From positions 1,349 to 18,156 of the forward strand of contig DNVQ01000039.1 of NCBI GenBank assembly GCA_003507475.1: a stretch of DNA of 16,808 nucleotides, read 5' to 3'. The DNA is from Candidatus Moraniibacteriota bacterium (lineage in GTDB: Bacteria > Patescibacteriota > Minisyncoccia > Moranbacterales > UBA9337). Numbering within the stretch: the first letter of the stretch is position 1; every line of letters begins with the position of its first letter. The notes beneath the pieces are model-generated. The model had not been told where the DNA came from. It was given only the letters and a program-made list of their open reading frames with translations, and searched no databases. A program made the position numbers and the translations under genes. Shown one piece after another: positions 6,274-13,463 of this stretch.

Positions 6274-9200
6274 ATGAAAAAAAATATTAAAAAATTATTT
6301 GTTTTTTGTGTAGTTTGTTTTGAAACTGTTTTGATGATTAGTCAGCCTGTTATGGCTGCTAAGCTTCCTCAGCCCAAGGATCCTCTTAATGCCAACAAGG
6401 CGGCTCAATCACTTGAAAATCGTTATCATGTAAATAAAGATTCCGTTAAAGATATGGGAGAAACTTTTAACGTTTCAGAGCAAAAAGCTCCGGTTCCAGA
6501 AGTAGATATATTTTTTAATCCATCCAATCCGAAGTTTGGCGAGAAAGTTACGGTTACAGCCATCCCCAAATATTTTCAAGAAGGAGTAGAAAATATGTAT
6601 TTCACTTGGTACATAAAACATGAGGGTTGTGATTTGGGCATCAAAAGGGAAGATGCTAATTGGAAAGAGTCGTGTGATGTAGATAAAAATGGTGAAATTT
6701 CAACTAATGATTGGAAGATAGAGGCCATGCGACCTGCGGCAAATGGAGGTTTTGTAAAGGCGAAAGCAAATTATTCTTCTGATACGGACAATGACGGATA
6801 TAGCGCGCATAGAGGAGGCCGGGTTAATGTTCAAAAAAAGGATTATTGTTACTTGCATGATTTTGAGTCAGGAGAAAATTATGAAATTGCTATTACAGAC
6901 GAGGAAGGAAAAGATGATGATAGTGGTTGTGATGGGGAAGTAGTTTGTACTACCGATGAGACTTTAAGTTGCGGTTACGATTATACCACTACTGAAGGGA
7001 CATCTTCATCTAGCGGTACGTCAACTACCTCAGGAGAATCTTCATCTAGCGGTACGTCAACTACCTCAGGAGAATCTTCATCTTCATCCTCATCTTCAAG
7101 TTACGAAGAAACATCTACGGGATCAACATCTTCAACTTATGAAGAGAAAACTGAAGGAACAACTGAAAAGTATTATAATATTTTGAGTAATTCTGGGTAT
7201 GAGGCGACTTGCGATTTGGAAACAAAAAAAATGACTTGCCCCGAAGATGCTACTCCTCGTTGTATAAGCAATGAAGACTTGGACTTGTTGGATCCTAGTT
7301 GTGATCAGTTTATAATGTGTCCAGATCCTCCTGTGGAAGGGACTGATTGCTATAAAATTAGGCACGAAATAGGCACAGCTGAATTTTCTTGCGAATCAGA
7401 GGCTATTCCTGAAGATCAGATTGAGTTAAAATGTGAGCATCAGTTTCCAAAAATTTCAGGAATGGCGGTGGGAGACGGTAGCTTTGGAGCGGAGGAGGAA
7501 AATTTTTGGGGAACTGATCCTAACGATCCAAGCACTATAGATAACGAAAATAACGATGAGGCGAATGTGGCTGGTTTAGGTATAGATAAAATAACTTGGA
7601 CTTTTGTTCCCGGAGATAAAGTGGGTGTTATAGTTGAGGGTCAATCATATATACCTACAAAGCACGACGATTCTTCTGTGGCTATAAGCTTTGCTCTGAT
7701 TAATAATATTTTTGAGAAAGAAGGGAGCGAGCTTTGCAAATTGGAAAAAGGGATTTATGAAAAAGAGATAAAGGGTTACAAAGTAAAGATACCATTTGCC
7801 TATGTAAACATAAACGATTGTTTGGAATTTAATTTGACAAAACCAACCTCAGGTGATCAGGCGGATAACATGGGAATTACAATGGATTATTATCCAAAAA
7901 ATCCAAATGTTGGAGCCATGGGAGTTGATGGAGCCGGACAATCAAAAGGGGGAGATGAATTAGTTGTGACGACAAATACCAGTGATCCAAATGTTGATAT
8001 CAATCAAATTTATTACAAATGGTCTATTTATGGGTTTTCTGGAAATAGAGAGGATCTTGATTTAGACCAATCATCTTGGACTTTGTTGTCTAATAACGAA
8101 CTTTTTAGAAAAACTAATAATATAAAATTATTGGAAGGATTGGGCATGGATCAATTTAAAATGCAATTGAATACCACAGAGGTGGAAATAGATGGCGAAA
8201 AAATAAAGTTTGATTTTTTAAGATTTTTTGTAGAAAGTGAAGAATTTTTTGATACAGGGACAGGCACAACAGGAACAACTAGAAGCGGTAGAGGAGATGT
8301 TATGGTTGAGCCCAATCAAAGTGGCACTGGGGGGATAAATATTAGTGTAGGAGAGGGTACGCCTATTTGTGCGACAAGTGGAAATTGCGAGGTGCTTGAA
8401 AATCAAGTTATTACAGCTACTCTTGGTGTAAATACCGAGACGAGTGGTGTTAATAATTATCTTTGGACGTTGGATGGCAAGGCCATAAATACTATAGAAG
8501 AAGGTGATACTAAGCAAGGAAATAGTGTGACATTCCTTTTAGAAGGAAGACCTGGAGATAGTCATGTTCTAAGTATTGTAGCAAATGATACTACTAGTCC
8601 AGGAGTTGAGTTAGAAAATAAGAATAAGGGGGAAAAGTTGACGATAGAAAGAACTTTTGTAGTTACTAAGCCGATGGTGGGCATAGGGCCTAATAATAAA
8701 ATCAACAGAGGATCAGATGATGTGACAACCTGCAATGATCTCAATGGGAATGAAGATGAGACTGCTATATTGGGCACATATAGCGAGGTGACTGATCCAG
8801 CCGACGAAGATGTTGAACCCGATACGGTATTAGATTGTAAAGAAAGAGTATCTAGCGGAAATGGCACAGTTACTATTACGCCAACTTATTATCCTGCATG
8901 GATTGGGGAAGGAGAGAATCTTAAAAATGTCAAATATTCAGTTAATGGAAAGGTTATTGTTGGCACTGAGTCTGGCGGGGCGTGCAATAAAACTTCTTGC
9001 AGTATAGATTTAAGCTCTTACCCAGTAGGTTCCATGGTTAATATTTCTTTTGAAGCTGAATATTGGCAATCAAACACAGAAAGATTTTCCTTAAAAGAAG
9101 AGTGGGGAATAGGAGAAGAGAGTAGCGGTGGCAAAAAAATATCCGATACTATCATAGTTAAAATAAATGAATCAAGTAATCCAACAATAACAAAAAAAGC

Positions 9201-9345
9201 CTCAAAAATTATAGCCGGATTGGCTTATAATATTCCAGAACAAATGATTTTCATGTTTAGATTGATGTTGACCGTGGTGACTATTATTTTTGCGGCAGGA
9301 TTAGTGATGTCATTGGGAAAGAAAGATTGTAATAATAATTTTTAA
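6274..9345 (+). CDS. Large secreted, C-terminally anchored PKD/Ig-like surface protein
   Basis: Residues 1-28 form a signal peptide (KK-rich start, hydrophobic core, cleavage after VMA28). The exported part has several beta-sandwich modules of PKD/Ig type. Three share an opening pattern: FFNPSNPKFG (80-89), YYPKNPNVG (539-547) and YYPAWIG (872-878). Another includes YLWTLDG near 729-735. DVDKNGEISTND (135-146) fits an EF-hand or dockerin-type calcium loop, and DTDNDG (170-175) resembles a thrombospondin type 3 calcium motif. A Ser/Thr-rich linker (about 235-300) contains two exact 12-residue repeats. Cysteines are numerous and often close together, so disulfides are likely. One membrane helix lies near the C-terminus (about 993-1015), followed by a short tail. 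It is probably a surface or adhesin-like component of the neighbouring secretion machine; ligand and role are unknown. It starts 21 nt after the CPBP-like gene, with an A-rich leader and no Shine-Dalgarno. Confidence 0.85.
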   Translation: MKKNIKKLFVFCVVCFETVLMISQPVMAAKLPQPKDPLNANKAAQSLENRYHVNKDSVKDMGETFNVSEQKAPVPEVDIFFNPSNPKFGEKVTVTAIPKYFQEGVENMYFTWYIKHEGCDLGIKREDANWKESCDVDKNGEISTNDWKIEAMRPAANGGFVKAKANYSSDTDNDGYSAHRGGRVNVQKKDYCYLHDFESGENYEIAITDEEGKDDDSGCDGEVVCTTDETLSCGYDYTTTEGTSSSSGTSTTSGESSSSGTSTTSGESSSSSSSSSYEETSTGSTSSTYEEKTEGTTEKYYNILSNSGYEATCDLETKKMTCPEDATPRCISNEDLDLLDPSCDQFIMCPDPPVEGTDCYKIRHEIGTAEFSCESEAIPEDQIELKCEHQFPKISGMAVGDGSFGAEEENFWGTDPNDPSTIDNENNDEANVAGLGIDKITWTFVPGDKVGVIVEGQSYIPTKHDDSSVAISFALINNIFEKEGSELCKLEKGIYEKEIKGYKVKIPFAYVNINDCLEFNLTKPTSGDQADNMGITMDYYPKNPNVGAMGVDGAGQSKGGDELVVTTNTSDPNVDINQIYYKWSIYGFSGNREDLDLDQSSWTLLSNNELFRKTNNIKLLEGLGMDQFKMQLNTTEVEIDGEKIKFDFLRFFVESEEFFDTGTGTTGTTRSGRGDVMVEPNQSGTGGINISVGEGTPICATSGNCEVLENQVITATLGVNTETSGVNNYLWTLDGKAINTIEEGDTKQGNSVTFLLEGRPGDSHVLSIVANDTTSPGVELENKNKGEKLTIERTFVVTKPMVGIGPNNKINRGSDDVTTCNDLNGNEDETAILGTYSEVTDPADEDVEPDTVLDCKERVSSGNGTVTITPTYYPAWIGEGENLKNVKYSVNGKVIVGTESGGACNKTSCSIDLSSYPVGSMVNISFEAEYWQSNTERFSLKEEWGIGEESSGGKKISDTIIVKINESSNPTITKKASKIIAGLAYNIPEQMIFMFRLMLTVVTIIFAAGLVMSLGKKDCNNNF
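7003..7082 (+). repeat. 36-bp tandem repeat, two exact copies plus start of a third
   Basis: Copies at 7003-7038 and 7039-7074 are identical, and the first 8 nt of a third follow (7075-7082) before the sequence turns into TCA/TCC/TCT serine codons. Each copy encodes SSSSGTSTTSGE inside the Ser/Thr linker of the large surface protein. Exact DNA identity, including wobble positions, points to recent duplication by slippage or unequal recombination. Confidence 0.92.
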
Positions 9346-9356
9346 ATAAATTAAAA

Positions 9357-10466
9357 ATGAAGAAGGTTTTTATAGTTTCAATGGTGCTGCTTTTTCTGGC
9401 GGGTAATTTTTATTTTGCCTACAATTTTCTATTGAAAGAAAAAGACCAAGCTGAAATTGCAAGCAAAGAAGAAAAAGATAATAAAAAAAATAATCTCAAT
9501 TTGGAAAAACTATCGCGATTGGTTGAAAAAAATGTAAAAGGCTTATCGTTAAGTGAAGACGGCGGAAAAATTCAATATTATAACGCTAACGATAAGAGTT
9601 TTTGGCTGTCATCTTTTGATGGGGAATCTATCAAAAAAAAGTTATCTAACGATGATTTCGGTGATGTGGACAAAATAATTTGGAATAAAGGCAAGCAAGA
9701 GGCTTTATTAAAAATAAAGGATTCATTTTATTTTTATCGTTTTGGAGAGAAAGAAAAATTGGTTAAAAATTCAAGATCTCTGAATTGGATAAATTTTGAT
9801 CAGAAAATAGTTTATACCTATAATGACCAAGCGAGCGGCAAAAAAACATTAAATATTGCTAACCCCGATGGAAGTAACTGGAAAGAGATAGCGATGGTTG
9901 AAAGTGACGAGATTGTTATTAGCCCGATACCTCGATCAGCCAAATCTTCTTTTTGGTCATATCCAAGTGCTTTTGTAAAATCCAACCTAACAATAATTCC
10001 TTTTGTTGAAGGAGAATTGGAGAAGAGGGGTGAATTAAAATTTGGTGCAGATTACCTATGGTCAAACGAAGGGGATAAATTTTTAAGAAGCAGTGTTTCT
10101 CAAGAGGGTGGTAATAATTTAGTGTTAGAAGCCTGTGAATTAAAAAGTGACAAGTGTTTGAATTTAAATCTTCCTACATTGGCTTCAAAATGTGTTTGGA
10201 CAAATAATGATAAAAGTGTATATTGCGCTATGCCGACAAATATAAAAAGAGACTCTGTCATGCCCAATGATTATTTAAGTAATAAAATTTATACCAAAGA
10301 TTCGTTTTGGAAGCTAAATGTAGAGAGCGCCAAAAAAGAAAAGGCTATAGATGAAAAATATTTAAAAGAAGAGCTGGATGTTACAAATTTAATTTTATCA
10401 CCCAATGAAGATTTTCTATTTTTTATAAACAGAAAAAATGGAGGATTATTTAGAATTATCCTCTGA
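9357..10466 (+). CDS. Membrane-anchored beta-propeller-like (WD40/TolB-like) protein
   Basis: An N-terminal signal anchor (about residues 4-23, no clear cleavage site) is followed by a charged linker (27-55). A repetitive beta-rich domain then runs to the end. Repeats of the TolB/WD40-like type are suggested by recurring patterns: LSEDGGKIQYYNANDKSFW near 60-80, DKIIWNKGKQEALLKIKDSFYFY, LNWINFDQKIVYTYND, YLWSNEGDKFLRSS, KCVWTNNDKSVYCAMP and LILSPNEDFLFFI. The domain is probably extracytoplasmic. It lies 11 nt after the large surface protein gene, so both are co-transcribed and may interact. The substrate or partner is unknown. It ends with the only TGA stop in the window, and its last 21 bp overlap the end of the opposing ligase gene. 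Confidence 0.8.
   Translation: MKKVFIVSMVLLFLAGNFYFAYNFLLKEKDQAEIASKEEKDNKKNNLNLEKLSRLVEKNVKGLSLSEDGGKIQYYNANDKSFWLSSFDGESIKKKLSNDDFGDVDKIIWNKGKQEALLKIKDSFYFYRFGEKEKLVKNSRSLNWINFDQKIVYTYNDQASGKKTLNIANPDGSNWKEIAMVESDEIVISPIPRSAKSSFWSYPSAFVKSNLTIIPFVEGELEKRGELKFGADYLWSNEGDKFLRSSVSQEGGNNLVLEACELKSDKCLNLNLPTLASKCVWTNNDKSVYCAMPTNIKRDSVMPNDYLSNKIYTKDSFWKLNVESAKKEKAIDEKYLKEELDVTNLILSPNEDFLFFINRKNGGLFRIIL
10441..10463. terminator. Probable bidirectional intrinsic terminator in overlapping gene ends
   Basis: GAGGATTATT and AATTATCCTC form a 10-bp stem with one mismatch and a TAG loop. On the + strand a run of six T (10472-10477) follows 8 nt later. On the - strand the stem is followed after CA by six T (complement of the A-run at 10433-10438). 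The hairpin lies in the last codons of the propeller gene and covers the stop of the opposing ligase gene, the point where both transcripts should end. Confidence 0.6.
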
Positions 10467-11660
10467 AATAGTTTTTTGAGTAACCGATAGACTTGTAAAA
10501 ATAATAGACCAAAAGATTAACGCTAAATCATTTTTCCAATAAGGAGTATCTATTAATCCATGAACAAGGGTACTAAATATTATAGTTATTAAAATTAAAA
10601 GAATATTTTTTTGATAAAAATCCTTAGACGAAATAAGGGTTTTTATTGTTTTTGTGAGCCAAATAAGGATTAAGTATAAAAAACCGATAAATCCCAAGAG
10701 ACCTGTTTGCAACCAAAAAGCTAAAAAAAGATTATGCGGTTGAGGCACTGCCCATTCTGGATAGGGCGGAAAATATTTTTGATAGTTTAAATATTCCTCT
10801 TGAAAGTTTCCAGGACCAATGCCCCACAACCAATTGTCGGAGATAATTTTTTGCGAAACTTGCCAAATAACTAATCTTGATTTCAGTGAAGAACTTTCTG
10901 TGTAATGGGAAAGATTTTTAAATTTGTCAGAATTGTATTCTAAAGAAAAGAGTAATAAGAGTATTATGATTAAAGCAAGAAGATATTTTTTTTGGGTGAA
11001 AAATAAAATTACAAAAATAGAGGCAAATACACTAAGCCAGGTGGCATAAGAGTGGGTAAAAAATAGGATAATGGCAATTAATGTTAGAGAAATTAGTATA
11101 TAAGAACCTCGCTCTTTATTTGCAATAAACTTCCAGCATCCAATCAGAAATCCTGGAGCAATTATCATGGCTAAAAAATTAGGAGAGAGATAAAAAGCTT
11201 CTAGGCGACCATCATAAGTCAGCTGATTGAAAGCTAAATAGAAAATACCAACAAGAGATATAAAAAGAGAAGAATAAAATAGGGTGTTTAGTATTTTTTT
11301 GAAATCAGAAAGTTTTTTGGTTTCATTAGAAGTAATAAAGCCAAAGAGTATGGGCAGGATGAACCAACTTTTTATGATGCCAAGTTCTTTTAACCAGTTT
11401 TCATTTAAAAAGCTAGCGACAAATAAACCTAATAATATAAGAAATATAGAGGGTAAAATGGGAGAACTTTTTTTAAGAGATAATTTTATTTTTTCTAATA
11501 GTTGTAAATTATTCTCATAAATCCAGATAGTTATTGTTAGCAAAATTAAGATATCCAGCAGATTGAGTGGAATTTTAAAAACAGAAAATCTAACCATATA
11601 GGCTGGGGTAAAAAATAAAGTAAGGTAGATTAGGTTTTTGGTGGAGATAAACTTTGGCAT
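10446..11660 (-). CDS. O-antigen ligase/polymerase family membrane protein (copy A)
   Basis: This is a polytopic membrane protein of 404 residues with about eleven or twelve hydrophobic segments. The largest outer loop carries the family's conserved residues: Arg262 in KSRLVIW, the segment WGIGPGNF, then PQPHNLFLAFWLQTGLLG with His309. This is the Wzy_C / WaaL pattern, in which a loop Arg and His are needed to join a lipid-linked glycan to an acceptor or to polymerise it. The reaction would take place on the outer side of the cytoplasmic membrane. No glycosyltransferase or sugar-nucleotide gene is in the window, so the substrate is unknown; cell-surface polysaccharide or a glycoprotein are both possible. 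It converges on and overlaps the propeller gene. A TATAAA-like box on the - strand (complement of 11674-11679) could be its own promoter. Confidence 0.88.
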   Translation of the reverse strand: MPKFISTKNLIYLTLFFTPAYMVRFSVFKIPLNLLDILILLTITIWIYENNLQLLEKIKLSLKKSSPILPSIFLILLGLFVASFLNENWLKELGIIKSWFILPILFGFITSNETKKLSDFKKILNTLFYSSLFISLVGIFYLAFNQLTYDGRLEAFYLSPNFLAMIIAPGFLIGCWKFIANKERGSYILISLTLIAIILFFTHSYATWLSVFASIFVILFFTQKKYLLALIIILLLLFSLEYNSDKFKNLSHYTESSSLKSRLVIWQVSQKIISDNWLWGIGPGNFQEEYLNYQKYFPPYPEWAVPQPHNLFLAFWLQTGLLGFIGFLYLILIWLTKTIKTLISSKDFYQKNILLILITIIFSTLVHGLIDTPYWKNDLALIFWSIIFTSLSVTQKTISEDNSK

Positions 11661-11699
11661 TATGTTTAAATGTTTTATATTAATGAGAATAGCTCATGG

Positions 11700-11867
11700 G
11701 TCTCTTTGCGAGGCGGTACTCCGCCGTGGCAATCTAGTTTGTAATTTATTTTTGCGAATAATTCGGGTATCTTAAATTTATATGGTTTTAATCTTTTATA
11801 GTTAAGATATCTTTATAATATTGAGATTGTCATAATTGATTTGGTTACAAAGCTTATTCACAATGAC
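11700..11867. repeat. Degenerate dispersed intergenic repeat (GTCATTGCGAG type)
   Basis: The left part, TTTGCGAGGCGG...CCGCCGTGGCAATCT, contains the stem GGCGG (11712-11716) and CCGCC (11721-11725). It resembles a widely dispersed bacterial repeat usually written GTCATTGCGAGG...GTGGCAATC. The right part, GAGATTGTCAT...CACAATGAC ending at 11867, looks like a decayed inverted copy. Between them an 8-bp inverted repeat pairs TATCTTAA (11768-11775) with TTAAGATA (11802-11809). The local GC rise against the AT-rich background also marks it as an insertion. It fills most of the 219-nt gap between the two ligase genes. Confidence 0.55.
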
Positions 11868-11879
11868 AAAATATCGCAA

Positions 11880-13202
11880 TTAATTCTTTTTTGAAACTTT
11901 GTTTGGAATAATCCCATAAATCGTCGCATGATTGAGGCTGAGAACTAGAATGATAAGTGGCAGGATATGCACTGAAAATATTGCGGTTTCAAAAAGGGAA
12001 TGAATGGAAAATGCGATTAGTGCTGAAGCAAGTCCTAGCTGAATAAAGTTATTATCTTTAATAAAATTCCGAGTAAAACTAATGATAGCAAATAAAAATA
12101 AAACTAGCCAGATAAAAGCATTTAGAACGCCGGTTTCGGCGGCGATATCCAAAAAAGTGTTGTGAGAATAAATAGGCTCGCGGTAATTAGCCGATGGCCT
12201 GATGGCAAGCGAATAATTACCCAAGCCCACCCCTAAAATCGGATTAGCTGAAATTACCTCAAGGGATTGGTGCCAAGTTTGAAGTCGGCCGACATTGGAG
12301 CCCTCGGAAAGATTAAAGCTAGAAAATAAACGATTTGAAACAGGGTTAGGAATGGCAAGAATTAAACCAAGCGTCATCAAAATGAAAATTAATGAAATTA
12401 TTCTTTTGGTATTGTAGAAAAAATATTTTAGTTTGGATTTAAAAGTAAAAAAACCAAAAAATAATAACCCGGCAATTAATCCCAAATAACCTCCGCGAGA
12501 AAAAGTTAAAAAGCTGGCGAGAAATATTGTGAGTGCAAATAAGAGATAATAATTTTTTGGGTTATTTATTTCTTTTTGGGAAAAGTAAATGCCCAGAGAT
12601 ATTAATCCCGTAATATTGAGATAAAAAGCCAGCATGTGCGGGTCGGGAAAAAAAGCGGTGGCGCGAAGTAGAGTGTGACCCCCCACATTTACCAGCCAGC
12701 TGGGATTGGTTAAAACCGCTTCGGAAAATGAATTTCCCAAAAAAGGAACAATGATAATAGCCCAAGCAGAGTATAATTTATTTAAAGGAATGGCGAACTG
12801 CAATAAAAACTGAATTATTCCGAGAAGTGCCGTAAAAACACCCCCCAGAGCTACAAATTTAAGCAAGGAGAGTTTTTTAGCAAAATTAGATGAGAAGATA
12901 GCGTGGACAATAAAAAATAGAGGAAAAATCGAAAATAGAAAGATTAGCTTGCGAACTCCCCATGCGAAATTATTAGCAAAAAATAACGAAAAACAAGTTA
13001 AAAATAAAAAAGAAATTAATAAGAAAAAAGTTAAGTTAGCAGGAATGATAAGTTTTTTATTCTTGAGCGCATCAATTAGCCAGGAAAGAAAAAGCAAGGG
13101 AATAATAATTCTTACAGATGCTAAGTCAACGCTCTCGGTGGGATTGAGGGCGATTTGAAAAGGAAGATAGAGGAAGAGAATTTTTGTAAGGATTTCAAGC
13201 AT
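11880..13202 (-). CDS. O-antigen ligase/polymerase family membrane protein (copy B)
   Basis: This polytopic membrane protein of 440 residues shares its architecture with the ligase gene downstream (10446-11660). The catalytic-type loop has Arg306 in SNVGRLQTWHQSLE, then NPILGVGLGNYSLA, and His347 in YSHNTFLDIAAETG, the classic Wzy_C pattern. An earlier loop has ATAFFPDPHMLAFYL, also typical of this family. The membrane segments flank this loop on both sides. The two tandem genes differ clearly in sequence and are not a recent duplication, so they probably act on different glycans or at different steps (polymerisation against ligation). The start at 13202 is preceded by AT-rich sequence with no Shine-Dalgarno. 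The gap of about 260 nt to mutM is divergent and should hold promoters for both sides. Confidence 0.9.
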   Translation of the reverse strand: MLEILTKILFLYLPFQIALNPTESVDLASVRIIIPLLFLSWLIDALKNKKLIIPANLTFFLLISFLFLTCFSLFFANNFAWGVRKLIFLFSIFPLFFIVHAIFSSNFAKKLSLLKFVALGGVFTALLGIIQFLLQFAIPLNKLYSAWAIIIVPFLGNSFSEAVLTNPSWLVNVGGHTLLRATAFFPDPHMLAFYLNITGLISLGIYFSQKEINNPKNYYLLFALTIFLASFLTFSRGGYLGLIAGLLFFGFFTFKSKLKYFFYNTKRIISLIFILMTLGLILAIPNPVSNRLFSSFNLSEGSNVGRLQTWHQSLEVISANPILGVGLGNYSLAIRPSANYREPIYSHNTFLDIAAETGVLNAFIWLVLFLFAIISFTRNFIKDNNFIQLGLASALIAFSIHSLFETAIFSVHILPLIILVLSLNHATIYGIIPNKVSKKN

Positions 13203-13252
13203 AGATATTAGTTAAGCAGTTGAATAGTTGAGTTGTGGTATTGATGAAATAT

Positions 13253-13323
13253 GAATTTAGGAATTTATGAATTTAAGATTCAATAGTCAATAATTTAATA
13301 ATCAATTAATTTATTGACTATTG
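13253..13323. repeat. 8-nt tandem repeat followed by a 13-bp perfect palindrome
   Basis: Three direct units, GAATTTAG, GAATTTAT and GAATTTAA, occupy 13253-13276. An inverted repeat follows: CAATAGTCAATAA (13281-13293) is the exact reverse complement of 13311-13323, with a 17-nt AT spacer. It lies in the divergent gap between the copy B ligase and mutM. It could be a decayed mobile repeat or a stem acting on one of the divergent transcripts. Confidence 0.75.
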
Positions 13324-13403
13324 GATATTGAATGAATATTGTCTGTACTTGGTGTCATGGAGTTGTGGGCGGGGGAGTGTTGAGTAATTGGTTATTGCTG
13401 CCT

Positions 13404-13432
13404 TTTACTTATTTTAAAAATATAACTATAAT
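13404..13432 (+). promoter_or_regulatory. Candidate sigma-70 promoter of mutM
   Basis: TTTACT (13404-13409, four of six matches to TTGACA) and an exact TATAAT (13427-13432) are separated by 17 nt. Transcription would start near 13439, leaving a leader of about 25 nt before the ATG at 13464. This is the best promoter-like pair seen in the window. Confidence 0.45.
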
Positions 13433-13463
13433 TGTAATTAGTAAATAGCTTAATATTAAGCAT

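Noticed and set aside
7132..7365. Antisense open frame under the large surface protein
   Set aside because: It shows no recognisable domain or start context and lies opposite a well-supported gene; the same applies to the frames at 8218-8517 and 8562-8867.
6253..9356. tRNA or small RNA genes in the short gaps of the operon
   Set aside because: The gaps are 11-21 nt, too short, and no cloverleaf-like pattern was seen in the larger gaps either.
11284..11520. + strand open frame opposite the copy A ligase
   Set aside because: It is a shadow of the hydrophobic ligase sequence, with no independent protein features; the frame at 12949-13158 is rejected for the same reason.
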